64,000 nucleotides of DNA from Lepraria neglecta (taxonomy: Eukaryota; Ascomycota; Lecanoromycetes; Lecanorales; Stereocaulaceae), in the NCBI GenBank assembly GCA_033220425.1, contig CM065652.1, positions 992,001 through 1,056,000 on the forward strand. Direction: 5' to 3'. Position numbers and translations under genes: made by a program. Shown here piece by piece: positions 24,461-35,600 of the stretch (position 1 is its first letter; every line of letters starts with the position of its first letter). The notes beneath the pieces are model-generated. The model made no database searches, had not been told where the DNA came from, and saw nothing but the letters and a program-made list of their open reading frames with translations.

Positions 24461-24507
24461 TTTCTGCCTGAAGTTGTTAAAGAACTTATCCCTTAGGGTG
24501 TTCAAAG

Positions 24508-24867
24508 TGTTACGACCTACGGCGGTTGTATACCTAATGGTGCGATAGCCGCCTAGGGTTGCGTATATTCTATGCTTCTGTGGGAGAGGAGTTACTCAGG
24601 TAGAATGGCAGTCTTTGTGGTTATAGGTAATCAATGCGTTCTATATTAATAACTAGTAAAGTATAGTACAAGGAGTACCAGGAAGATTAACCAAGTTGAA
24701 CACACCGTTCCAAACAATAGGCGAAGCCCCGTATATGTAGATATCAGAAATCCTGCCAAGCACTCCATGAGCGCACGTCGCTCGTTGCGCTCATCGCTTC
24801 AGTTGCTAGTCCTGTCTGTAGTACCTTGTCCTACAGGACAGTCCTGTTAAAACCAATGGTTCTAATA
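24508..24867 (-). repeat. LTR of element G2 (right, 5' side)
   Basis: 360 bp, same termini as the left LTR, with one tandem unit less. TSD copy TAATT follows at 24868-24872. Confidence 0.88.
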
Positions 24868-26400
24868 TAATTATCCCTATCCTTTTTACGTTCCCTGATT
24901 TCCTTCTAAGTATCCTTATACTATTACTCCTTCTGTAACTATATTCGATACTATATTTCATTCCTACTCTTTAGCTGCTCGATGAATTCTTAGAGGGTTA
25001 TATTCGTAGTCGGAGGAGGAATCGTAGCCTGGAATTCTATATCAAGGTAATTCTATACCTATATAGCCTGTGTATATTCTTCGGTGATCCCGGCCTATAC
25101 TATATATTTGGATTCTAGACGTATACCGATAGGTCGTTTCGTTTACTTGTATCCCTCGAAGTATAGGACTATCGGCTTAATTCTTCTAAAGCTATAGATA
25201 TTATAATCTTGAAATAATCCTATAACCTAGCGATTTGGCGTTAGAGGCCGGTTAGTAGCTATATTATAGTATCCTTTTCGTCCTGGGAAAGAATCTTAAG
25301 CTACTAATTTACTACCGCCCCGCGGAAGTAACTATTTAGATTCTTTCTTACTACCTCTTCGCCTTTTATAACAGCGAAGTCTTAGGTATAACTATAGAAA
25401 GTATAGACTTCTCGGAAGATTAATTCTCTGGGATTCGGTACAATATTACTAGTACCCTAAGACTCTAGATAATCCGGGTGAAAGAAACCAAGTTCATGGG
25501 CACGGAAAGCTCTACTACCAGATTGATTCGATTGACTAGCTTCTCCAGGTTCTCCGGTAGGGCCTAGTAGTCCTAGGGGTCTAACTAGACCTCGGAACTT
25601 ATATAGATTATAACTTGCCAGAGTATTATTTACCGCTTCTGGTACCGTAGCTCGTATAGCTTGAATTATAGCGTTATATAGTACAGCATCGATACTAGGA
25701 GGGGCCTACGGTATCTCGCCATTTCCTTATTATTAGTTCCCTAGATTCTAAGGAGCTCTATATTACTAGGGAGTAAATAGAGGCTGACCTCCCCTCTAGT
25801 TAAAATTTCTAAAGCCTAGTCCTCCTAATAAACTGCTCTGTCCGCTATTATTCCCTCCTATAGATATTATAGTTAATCCGTTCGGGAATAAAACCCGCCT
25901 TATAATATTATCTATAGTATAGGTCTTACCTAGTAGAAGAAACCTCTTTAGGGCTGACGGACTAGCTAAAAGAGAACTAGATAGAGAGAGAACTAGTAAG
26001 GACTGCGAGGTTAATAAATACTAATATACCTTTTCTCGAGCTACTCGTGAAATCTAAGGGCTTAGAAGCTCGTCTGCGTCTTCTATTTAGTCGACCTTCT
26101 AGACTTCGAAATACTTAGAGTCTCTATAAAATCTAACTCCGTTAGTAAATATAGCTAAAGCCTCCGCGAGAGATAAGGGATACTTCTAAGTAAGTAGAAA
26201 TATAAAAGGAACTTCCTTCGCGTCGACTTCTAACGAGTTAACTTCCGAGGGATCGACTAAGAGAGCCCTGCTGTTAGAACAACCACGTCTTATATAAGGT
26301 TTACTACCCCTAAGAACGTCTATTAGTAGATTATATATATTAATGATCGAAAGAATAACTTGATGGTACAATATATTAATATTCTTTTTGTATACGTCGA
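24868..26400 (-). pseudogene. Gag region of chromodomain element
   Basis: Minus-strand frame running from about 26.4 kb down to the G2 insertion. It is open at 26186-26371 (NVLNNLLxDVLRGSKPYIRRG-like, SEVNSLEVDAKE) and continues with RIP stops through RVLFPNGLTIISIGG and GLGFRNFN. Position next to the 5' LTR and before pol fits gag; no zinc knuckle was found, so the domain call is by position. Confidence 0.45.
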
Positions 26401-26961
26401 CGTTATTCGCTAAAAAGGTGTTTAACTAGAAAGTAAGGGAAACGGTAAGGTCTAATAGCTTCGACTTCTCCGCTTCTAGAGTAACTCCCGTCTAGCTTAT
26501 AAGGAGCTTGTTATTAATAACTAATTAAAGATGGTATTTTCGTGTCAAAGGAAAAGCTTTATTTAACGTAAGGTATAGAGGCGGTGATATAATCTAGTAA
26601 CTTAATTCTTCGGCAGAAATTCGTACCGTGCCAAGCGTTGGGGGCGAAATCCGGACATGGAATAGCGCCCCAATAGAATTTACTACTGTACGCAAAGTAC
26701 GCTGACGCAGAAGGTTACTGATATAGCTTCGTAGATAGTGTAGTTCTTGTAGCCTTATAGTGTAGTTCAGACGGAAAATGGATGAGGCGTTCTCGATTCG
26801 GTCCGAAGTAGTAACGGTGATAGTAATGGTACGGTGAGGCACTGGTGCGGAAATAGTGCTGTTGCGGCGAATCAAATGACTCGTATAGTAGATGGACTGG
26901 TACAGTACGAATGTACTAGCTGGTGTACGGCGGGAATAAACACACTGCCGTTACTACTAAT
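26401..26961 (-). other. 5' leader of chromodomain element
   Basis: Between the right LTR and gag. An open 93-codon minus frame (26594-26875) and an overlapping plus frame are probably chance; neither resembles a known protein. Confidence 0.3.
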
Positions 26962-27116
26962 TGGCAGGGTCTCAGTAATAATGAAATATGCAACGCGGAA
27001 AGCAATCACAATGAACGAGTTATTGGGGTTGAATGAGTTATTGATTCTTTCTAGCTACTAAGCGGAAGAAATACATAAGGCAAGCGCAAGCGCTTACTAA
27101 TCTAGCAACCATAATA
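26962..27116 (-). repeat. LTR of chromodomain element (right, 5' side)
   Basis: 155 bp, matches 10528-10682 with a handful of transitions. Followed by TSD copy TAACC at 27117-27121. Confidence 0.9.
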
Positions 27117-27121
27117 TAACC

Positions 27122-27260
27122 CTCGAGGCTACTCCAGGAGGGGTTTTCTAAATACTCCGGTCGATTATTGAATATCAAAAAATCATATAGGGCTGAAAAC
27201 ACGTGACTTGGCCCGAGGGGCGCCCGGGGCTACTAGGGCTAGGTTCGATTTTGCCGACGA
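27122..27260. mobile_element. TIR element, right half
   Basis: GC-rich segment ending GTTCGATTTTGCCGACGA, the inverted copy of the terminus at 10181-10198. Imperfect similarity between the two ends continues for another 20 or so bases inward. No coding frame. Confidence 0.65.
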
Positions 27261-27667
27261 TAGCTCTCGATCTATAAGCTTCTTCTTCTCCTCTTTAATA
27301 TATTCGTACTATATCTAGAGGCGTACTAGTTTATTTTATAAACGTATAGACTCTTCTATAGAACGAGTTCTTTAGTTAAAGCTACGCCTTTTTTTATTCG
27401 CTCTCTATTCGACGTATCTTAAAGGTAACACTATAAGGTTATATTTTCTACTACTAGTAACGTAGTCGGAATACCGGTCGGAGTCAGCATCTATAAGGTA
27501 CTATTTACCGCCAGCGACGTATCTAGAGTATATAACGACATTAGATAGTTTACGGGCTAGCTCCTTTCTACGGACGACTAGGTTAGATAATTATTTAGTA
27601 CTGCGAGGTGGTATAAAGGATGGATAGTTTCTTAGGACGAGAAATCTAGAAGGGGGAGCTAATATTA
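27261..27667 (-). pseudogene. Third copy of the antisense Zn2Cys6-type ORF (old remnant)
   Basis: Reading the minus strand from about 27614 (ATG now ATA), the frame shows Y-SRY-VAGGK-then YLIDADSDRYSDYVTSSRKY: the six cluster positions are recognisable at the same spacing, with Cys-to-Tyr changes. It continues with IRL-rich charged sequence to GAG-CTA at 27262, and resumes at 10180 as TAG-AAT-ATT across the TIR element. This is the most degraded of the three copies and the oldest layer of the nest. Confidence 0.55.
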
Positions 27668-27790
27668 TAAATCGCAACCATACTGTATTGAATACATAGC
27701 TATCGAATATTATCGAACAAGCTTGGTATATAAGCGGTAATCGCAGTAATCGCAGTATATATACAATACCGATACGCACGATTCGTAATA
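27668..27790 (-). repeat. Truncated LTR of the old Gypsy remnant
   Basis: On the minus strand it starts TATTACGAATCGTGCG, close to TGTTACGAACCGTGCG at 39081, and ends just before ATTAGCTCCC, as the G1 LTR does. Only about 120 bp remain. Confidence 0.5.
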
Positions 27791-27960
27791 TAATATAGGC
27801 GACGATAGTTAATATTAGTTAATAGGTTCGTTGTCGATAATAGAGACTATATTCTAGGGCTCGGCCTAGGGCTCCTCTAGCTCTATAGATCTGCTATCGC
27901 CAAAAAAATCTATTTATACACGGAAAATCTACTAACCTATATTATAGTTGTTGTTATAAA
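27791..27960. other. AT-rich RIP-type sequence, no feature
   Basis: Nothing recognisable; stop-dense on both strands. Confidence 0.4.
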
Positions 27961-28990
27961 GATTTCACGAAACGCAGGCTATCTTAGGGTATACTAATAA
28001 AGTAGAGCTAGAAAGGTAATAGGTGGATAAGGATACTAAGAACCGATACATCAGAGCGAAGCAAATAGTAGGATATCCAATATCGATCAATTGAAATACC
28101 CTGAAGATTAATATTTGACTTGGTGAGCTTTTCTAGGTACAGAGACTCCTGTATATACCCTATAGCCAAGCCCTTTACATAGAATAAGCTTTCCGCATGA
28201 AAAGCATGAAACAAGCGTATCGCATAAAAAGGCGTATCGCATGAGGCATGAGACAGGCGCACCGCACGGTCTACATGATTGCCCATTCTGCTCATGGCGG
28301 TAGATTGCCTATTCGACACATGGCGATATGGCAGTCAGGTTGCCTATTCGCACATGGTGATATGGCGGTCAGGTTACCTATTCGCACACGGCGATATGGC
28401 GATGGATTGCCTATTCGACACATGGCGAGATGGCACCGGATTGCCTATTCGCAGATGGCGATATGGTGACGGATTGCCTATTCGCAGATGGCGATATGGC
28501 ACCGGATTTGCCTATTCGCAGATGGCGATATGGTGACGGATTGCCTATTCGATAGACTGCCTATTCGACATATGGTGATATGGCACCGGATTGCCTATTC
28601 GCAGATGGCGATATGGCGGCAGGACCGCCTATTCGACACATAGCGATATGGCACCGGATTGCCTATTCGACACATGGCGATATGGCACCGGATTGCTCAT
28701 TCGACAGATGGTGAGATGGCACCGGATGGCTCATTCGCACATAGCGATATGGCACTGGATTGCCTATTCGATACATGGCGATATGGAACCGGATTGCCTA
28801 TTCGACACATGGCGATATGGCACCGGATTGCCTATTCGCAGATGGCGATATAGCGGTCAGGTTACCTCTTCGCACATGGCGATATGGCGATAAGTATCCT
28901 GGAACCATCCGAACTATGCAAAGCTTCAAAGATTATTTCTGCATCCCAGAGCGTCTTCATAGCCAGCTCTTATATTTTTGGAAAGATTTC
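27961..28990 (+). repeat. LTR-like repeat M, copy 1, with expanded minisatellite
   Basis: The unit begins near ACGCAGGCTATCTTAGGG, passes through the conserved AGAGCGAAGCAAATAGTAGG block, then a run of ATGAAACAAGCGTATCGCAT words. Next comes a minisatellite at about 28285-28890 with a 33-34-bp period built on GCCTATTCG...CATGGCGATATGGC, roughly 18 copies. It ends with a conserved tail starting TATCCTGGAACCATCCGAA. The minisatellite gives long open frames in all three phases, which are not genes. Confidence 0.8.
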
Positions 28991-29936
28991 AAAAACGCAG
29001 GCCACCTTATGGTATACTGACTGAGTAGAGCTAGAAAGGTAACAGGTGGATAAGGACACTAAGAACCGATATATCAGAGCGAAGCAAATAGTAGGATATC
29101 CAATATCGATTCATTGAAATACCCTGAAGATTAATATTTTACTTAGTGAGCTCTCCTAGGTGTAGAGCCTTCTACATATGCCCTAGAGCCAAGCCTTTAC
29201 ATAGAATAAGCTTTCCGCATGAAAAGCATGAAACAAGCGTATCGCATAAAAAGGCGTATCGCATAAGGCATTAGACAGGCGTACCGCACGGTCCACCGGA
29301 TTGCTCATTCGCAGATGGCGATATGGCGATGGATTGCCTATTCGACAGATGGTGAGATGGCACCGGATGGCTCATTCGCAGATGGCGATATGGCATACAC
29401 TGCCTATGATACACATGGCGATATGGCGGCGGATTGCTCATTCGCACATGGCGATATGGTGATGGACTGCCTATTCGACACATGGCGATATCGCACCGGA
29501 TTGCCTATTCGACACATGGCGATATGGCACCGGATGACTCATTGGCACATGGCGATATGGCGGCGGATTGCTCATTCGCACATGGCGATATGGTGATGGA
29601 CTGCCTATTCGACACATGGCGATATCGCACCGGATTGCCTATTCGACACATGGCGATATGGAACCGGATTGCCTATTCGCACATGGAGATATGGCACCGG
29701 GTTGCCTATTCGCACATGGCGATATGGCGGTGGATTGCCTGTTCGACACATGGCGGCATGGCACCGGATTGCCTATTCGCAGACGGCGATATGGCGGTCA
29801 GTATCCTGGAACCATCCGAAACATGCAAAGCTTCAAAGATTATTTCCGCATCCTAGAGCTGTCTACATAGCCAGCTCTCATGTATACCAAAACCGTTGCC
29901 ATTATGTAAAGCTATAGATAAGTTTATAATTCAACA
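28991..29936 (+). repeat. LTR-like repeat M, copy 2, with minisatellite
   Basis: Same order as copy 1: head ACGCAGGCCACCTTATGG, conserved block, minisatellite about 29298-29800 (roughly 15 copies of the 33-34-bp unit), tail TATCCTGGAACCATCCGAAA and the terminus ATAATTCAACA. Head-to-tail with copy 1. Confidence 0.8.
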
Positions 29937-30139
29937 TATGCGATGGCTTGGCTATGGGGCATATATAGACAGTCCTGCACCAAGGAGAACTCAGCAAGTC
30001 AAATATTCATCTCAACCAATTGACATCGGATATTCTACTAGTTACTTCGCTCTGACAGATCGATCATAGTACCTTTACCCTTCCAATCATCTTTCTAGCT
30101 CTGCTTAGTCCGCATACCCTAAGGTGGCCTGCGCTAACA
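29937..30139 (-). repeat. Partial repeat M, head portion, inverted
   Basis: Matches the head of the 498-bp LTR (39667-39877) nearly base for base, ending GGTGGCCTGCGCTAACA. The tail half is absent. Confidence 0.7.
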
Positions 30140-30955
30140 TATAGAGCTCTAATTCGGTCAGTTTACTATATAATGTCCTTAAATAGAGGTCACCATCTGT
30201 CGAATAGGCAATCCAGCGCCATATCGCTATGTGCCGAATATGCAGTCCATCGCCATATCGCCATCTGCGAATAGGCAACCCATCGCCATATCGCCATGTG
30301 CGAATAGGCAACCTGACCGCCATATCGCCATGTGCGAATAGGCAATCCAACCGCCGTATCGCCATGTGCGAATATGCAATCCGGTGCTATATCGCCATGT
30401 GTCGAATAGGCAATCCTGCCGCCATATCGCCATGTGCGAATAGGCAATCCGGTGCCATATCACCATGTGCGAATAGGCAATCTGTCGCCATATCGCCATG
30501 TGTCGAATGAGCCATCCGGTGCCATATCACCATATGTGAATAATCTCCATGTGCGAATAGGCAATCCGTCGCCACATCGCCATGTGCATCATAGGCAGTG
30601 TATGCCATATCGCCATCTGCGAATGAGCAATCCGGTGCCATATCGCTATGTGCGAATAGGCAATCCGGTGCCATATCGCAATGAGCAGAATGGGCAATCA
30701 TGTAGACCGTGCGGTACGCTTGTCTCATGCCTCATGCGATACGCCTTGTATCATGTTTTATGCGATACGCTTGTTTCATGCTTTTCATATGCGGAAAGCT
30801 TATTCTATGTAAAGGGCTTGGCTATAGGGTATATACAGGAGTCTCTGTACCTAGAAAAGCTCACCAAGTCAAATATTAATCTTCAGGGTATTTCAATGAA
30901 TCGATATTGGATATCCTACTATTTGCTTCGCTCTGATATATCGGTTCTTAGTATC
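30140..30955 (-). repeat. LTR-like repeat M, copy 3, inverted, with minisatellite
   Basis: About 30190-30710 is the same minisatellite in reverse complement (ATATCGCCATGTGCGAATAG words, roughly 15 copies), then the ATACGCTTGTTTCATG run and the conserved head. The copy is broken by the G3 retroelement at GTATC (30951-30955) and its last part continues at 37719-37800. Confidence 0.75.
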
Positions 30956-31181
30956 TGTAAGGGCCGATCATGGAGATGCTAGACCAGGTTCGGGAGACTA
31001 TCTCTCTGGTGCGGCTATGCGACAGCGCAAGTCGCATAGTGGATCGGCTTGATGCGAGGGTGCAATCTCCCTCGATAAATGTGTTATCTCTGAGGACTCC
31101 CACCTGAGTTCCTCAGGATTCAGTCTATCTAGTAGCAAATCCACCAGTTGCATCAGTCACGCATGCCTAGACCCCGTTATA
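30956..31181 (+). repeat. LTR of element G3 (5')
   Basis: 226-bp direct repeat of 37493-37718; preceded by TSD GTATC. Confidence 0.9.
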
Positions 31182-31459
31182 TTTCTGAATCCTTGAACTC
31201 TCGCTATCACCGACACGATAGTAAGGGGGGTATGCCCGTCTAACAACCAACCAACGCTGTGACCACCGTCACCGCTACCTATCTACTAATTAACGCCGGT
31301 GTCGAGCCAGTCAGTCAAAATTCGAATCGAATATCGAATCGAACAGTTAACTATAAGTTGCAATAGCTTTCTTAGCGGGAGCAAGACAATAACTCAGATC
31401 GGATCCTAGCGACAGTACACTTAGAGGAGCCGACGCGGGCGAAGAAGCCGGTACCAGTA

Positions 31460-32430
31460 CAATATAGGTAAATGCCGAGGAGTATACGGCGTTTCAGGCC
31501 TATTAGATATATCGTCGACAGGTCTTATTGAGTTTCGAGACACAAGGGATAGTAAAGAGATCGATTCTAAGCTTAAAGATAAAAGACCCAAAGCTATATA
31601 AGGGTAACACCCCGGAGGAACTAGATAACTTTCTATACGAATACAAGCGTTAGTTTAATACTAAGGGCTTTAAGCAAGAAGACCCCGAAGGCGAGACACT
31701 AGCAGGCCAAGTATATTAAATAGAGGAAACAAAGAAGAAAGTCGCTTACGCTATAGGCTTCCTAGAGGATAGAGCTAAGACTAACTAGAAATCTTGGTTA
31801 CTATAGTTCCCGATAGGGGCTAACTCGTAGATATATTTCAAGATATTATTATACAAGTTCCTCGAGGGCGATAAAGACGAGGCGTATACCGAAGGTAGCT
31901 AGAAACTAGTAAACGCAAGGTAGCGAAAGGGCGATCCGGTTAATAAGTATTATAACTACACGTATAAGCTGTATATTCGCCTTAGGGCCCTTAATAGGGA
32001 ATAATCTTTTACTAATCAATAATTCTTCGACTACTTCCGAGTACGACTACTTTAGGAGTATAAAATAAAGCTAGATAAGCTAATTCCTGGGCCAAAGACT
32101 ATATACGAACTATTATATTAGGTTTACCGATATAAGAAAATAGTAAGAATATATACGCAGAAGGACGGATAGAGAGATAAGTCTCGTCCCGAGGGGTCTA
32201 CAAAAACCCAAGTTTCGAAGAAGGATAATAAATCCGACCGAATAGCCAATTATAATTAGAAGAAGGGTTATAATAGTAAGAAGGACTTAGGTAATAAGCC
32301 TCCCTCCGTTATATAGAAGGATAAAATATCTAAAGATATTCGGGACCGCTGATAGAAAGATTAGGCGTGCTTTAAATACAGATTATCTGGATATAAGATA
32401 CGCGATTATATAGTAAAGGAATAAACATTA
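31460..32430 (+). pseudogene. Gag of element G3
   Basis: Frame with RIP stops, including LKIKDPKLYKGNTPEELDNF and KYYNYTYKLYIRLRALNRE typical of retrotransposon gag. A zinc knuckle near 32370-32410 reads ACFKYRLSGYKIRDY: C-x2-C-x4-H-x4-C with two Cys and the His converted to Tyr. Confidence 0.7.
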
Positions 32431-32699
32431 TATAATATCTAAGCAATACTCGATACAGTAAAAAACAAGTAGATATAGCAATGGCTCCGACCGCTGTACC
32501 TATACAAGGAGTAATTATAACGACTCCCCTCGTCGATGAATCCGAGCTAATAGATATCTTATCGTGTAACGCTAGTCCGAGTTAGAATATCGAGTCGAAT
32601 ATCGAGTTAAATATCGAGTCGAACACTGAGTCGAACGTCGAATCGAATACCCCGCCAGCTACTAAGGTAGAACCTATTATTAATATAAGGGTATAGGCG

Positions 32700-35600
32700 G
32701 TAAAGGTTCACGCTGTAACCTAGCGAATCAAGGAACTATCAAAGATAGATAGTATCTTTATTAGTAATACCCTAGTACTGAATATAAAGGGTAAGACCAA
32801 GACTTTCAGTATACTAGCAGATAGTAGTACTAAAGTGAACATCATCAACCGTATAAGCGCCCAGAAGATAGGCTTACTAGTACTTAATACTAATATTGGG
32901 CTAAGTGCGATCTATAGAGAGGCAGTAAAGACCTACGGGATATACTATATCGAATTCCAGTAAGAGGACGAATAAGGCCGAGTCCGCTACTTTCAGGATA
33001 CCTTTCTCGCTATAGATATTGATACCTGAATAATTCTTAGTATACTATAGCTAACTATAGCGAATCTAGATATTAATTAGGTTAAGAAGTCATTCCGATA
33101 GAGGATCTACACTGCGGTAGTAGCTCTTACGACCACTTATTAAGTAGATATTATAGATCCGAAGGAGTTCGCTCGGCTTGCTATTGGTAAGGAAGTATAC
33201 TATTTTATTATATATACGCGTCAAGTAGTGAACGCTAACGAGCCTCCGATCTATAGGGATCGTCGCGCATATATCGGTTAGGCAAGTAGTACTACTACTA
33301 AGACAGTGCAAATACCGCCGGAGTATAGCGAGTACTCTGACATCTTTTCGGATAGTGGTACTACAGGGTTACTAGAGCACGGACCTGCAGATCACGCTAT
33401 CGACCTTATGGACGAGCGATAGCCGCCCTATAGTCCCATCTATAACCTGAACGAGGTAGAGCTCGAGACCTTACGAGGCTATATTGAGAGTAACCTTGCC
33501 AACGGCTTTATATAGCTATCTATATCGCCGGCGGGGTCACTAATCCTCTTCGTACGAAAGCCCGGTAGAGGTCTGCGTCTCTATATAGACTATCGAGGAC
33601 TGAATATAATTACGATTAAGAATCGATACCCTCTTCCCCTCGTCGGAGAATCTATTAATCGCCTGGCCATAGCTAAGAGGTATACTTAATTAGATCTAAC
33701 TGCTGCGTATTACCGCCTTCGTATCAAGAAGGGTAATAAGTAGAAGACTGCGTTTAGAACACGTTATAGTCACTTCGAGTACCGAGTCTTGCTATTTAGG
33801 CTCACAAATGCCCCTATAACGTTCTAAGCGTATATTAATCAAGTATTAGCCGAAAAGCTAGATATCTTCTATATTATTTACCTTAATAACATTCTTATTT
33901 ATACGCAAGATATTGGTACTAAGCACGTCGAGGCTATAAAGTAGGTTCTAGACAAATTAAGACAGTATAGCCTATTTATTAATCTTTAGAAGTGTCGTTT
34001 CGATATAGACAAGGTATACTTCCTAGGCTATATCATCGCCCCTACAGGGGTGAGTATAGAGGAAGACCGTATCTAGTCAGTTAAGAACTAGCCAGAACTG
34101 AAATCTATTCGAGAGATTCAGGTCTTCGTAGGCTTTGCGAATTTCTATCACAGGTTTATTAAGGGGTTTAGTTATATTATAGCTCCTCTAATAGAGTTAA
34201 TAAAGATATTACTATCTAAAAGAGATATAGACTCGTACGCCCGAGTAGTTTTTAAAGGCATAGACTCGCACGCCCGAGTAGCCACTAAAGATATAGACTT
34301 ATACGCCCGAGTAGTCTTTAATATATAGAGGGATATAATTACTATATCTAGAGGTACCAAGATAAACGAAAAGAGCTCTAAGAGTCCGTTTATTCTTATA
34401 CCTAAGGTAAAGAAGGCCTTTAAAGATTTGAAGATAGCTTTTACTACCGTACTAGTACTAAGGTACTTTAACCCGGAACTATCAATACGGGTAGAGACTG
34501 ATATATCGGGATATACCATTAGTAGTATCCTGAGTTAGTTATATAGCGAAGTTTGGTACCTAGTAGTATACTACTTACGCAAATAAATTCCGGTAGAGAC
34601 TCGGTACGACACGCACGATAAAGAACTGTTAGCGCAGGCCACCTTGGGGTATGCTGACTAAGCAGAGCTAGAAAGGTGATTGGAAGGGTAAAGGTACTAT
34701 GATCGATCTGTCAGAGCGAAGTAACTAGTAGAATATCCGATGTCAATTGGTTGAGATGAATATTTGACTTGCTGAGTTCTCCTTGGTGCAGGACTGTCTA
34801 TATATGCCCCATAGCCAAGCCATCGCATAAAACATGATACAAGGCGTATCGCATAAAACATGATACAAGGCGTATCGCATGAAGCATGATACAAGGCGTA
34901 TCGCATGAAACATGATACAAGGCTTATCGCATGAAAAGCATGAAACAGGCGCATCGCAGAAAGCATGAAAACAGGCTCATTGCAAAAATGCCTTGGAGCC
35001 ATCTGAGACATGCAAACTTTTCCAACTCATCATTCCTGCCTCTCAGGACTGTGTTGAACAGCCAGCTCTCATATGTGCCAGCACTTTGTCACCAGATAAA
35101 GCTATGTAAGCTTATAATTCAACAAGAACTATTAGCTATTATCGAGTTATTTAAATACTGGCGCTACTACTACGAGGGTAGCAGGTATAAGACTCAGGTC
35201 TTAATAGATTATCATAATCTTAAGAGATTTATAAGCACTATATAACTAAATAGTCGTTAGATTCGTTAGGCGCAAGAACTAAGTCGCTACGACTTTGCCA
35301 TCGAATATCGTTAGGGGAAACACAATCCCGCGGACCTACTAAGTCGGATCCCTGACTATAAGCAGGATAATAGTATTACCGAACGAGAGAACTATCATCT
35401 GCTTAATAAGCTGAAGTATACCCTACAAGAGTTCCGTACTATAGAACGGTCTGCTTTTATAGCAGGCTACTTTTAGATACTCGTTACCGGTACTAACGGG
35501 GTACCCGGTATATACGGATAGTAGGCCTAAATACAAGCTACTATTATAATCGAAGACCTTGCGGGCGACTCCGTTAAGGATTAGTCTTTTAATAATTAAC

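Larger units (their letters stand above)
18382..24867 (-). mobile_element. Ty3/Gypsy LTR retrotransposon G2, nested, RIP-mutated
   Basis: LTRs 18382-18792 and 24508-24867 start TGTTACG and end TCTAACA/TCTAATA. The flanking TAATT at 18377-18381 and 24868-24872 is a perfect 5-bp duplication. Gag, protease, RT, RNase H and integrase read on the minus strand in Ty3/Gypsy order. It is the same family as G1 (long collinear identity across pol and the antisense ORF) but has diverged LTRs and keeps the integrase region that G1 lost. Its position inside another element shows it arrived later. Confidence 0.9.
10528..27116 (-). mobile_element. Chromodomain-type Ty3/Gypsy element with nested insertion
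   Basis: Identical-length 155-bp LTRs (10528-10682 and 26962-27116) begin TGGCAGGG and end CCATAATA, flanked by perfect TAACC duplications. Gag, pol and a third ORF all read on the minus strand. The element itself is about 10.1 kb once the nested G2 element (18382-24867) is removed. It is heavily RIP-mutated internally, while the LTRs remain about 96% identical by eye. Short LTRs, a VVVDIRGLNK-type reverse transcriptase motif and a C-terminal chromodomain-like stretch after integrase fit a chromovirus. Confidence 0.85.

Noticed and set aside
28285-28890. CRISPR-like array (regular ~34-bp repeats)
   Set aside because: There are no unique spacers: units abut directly and differ by point changes. 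The host is a eukaryote. It is a minisatellite inside an LTR.
28248-30982. Many overlapping long open frames with MAIWHRIAYSTHGDM-like repeats on both strands
   Set aside because: They are translations of the 33-34-bp minisatellite, open in several frames because the unit has few stops; no homology or gene structure supports them.
34697-35011. 104-codon frame (also present at 39493-39807)
   Set aside because: It lies entirely inside the 498-bp LTR and includes the CATGATACAAGGCGTATCGC tandem repeats; identical occurrence in two LTR copies reflects the repeat, not a gene.
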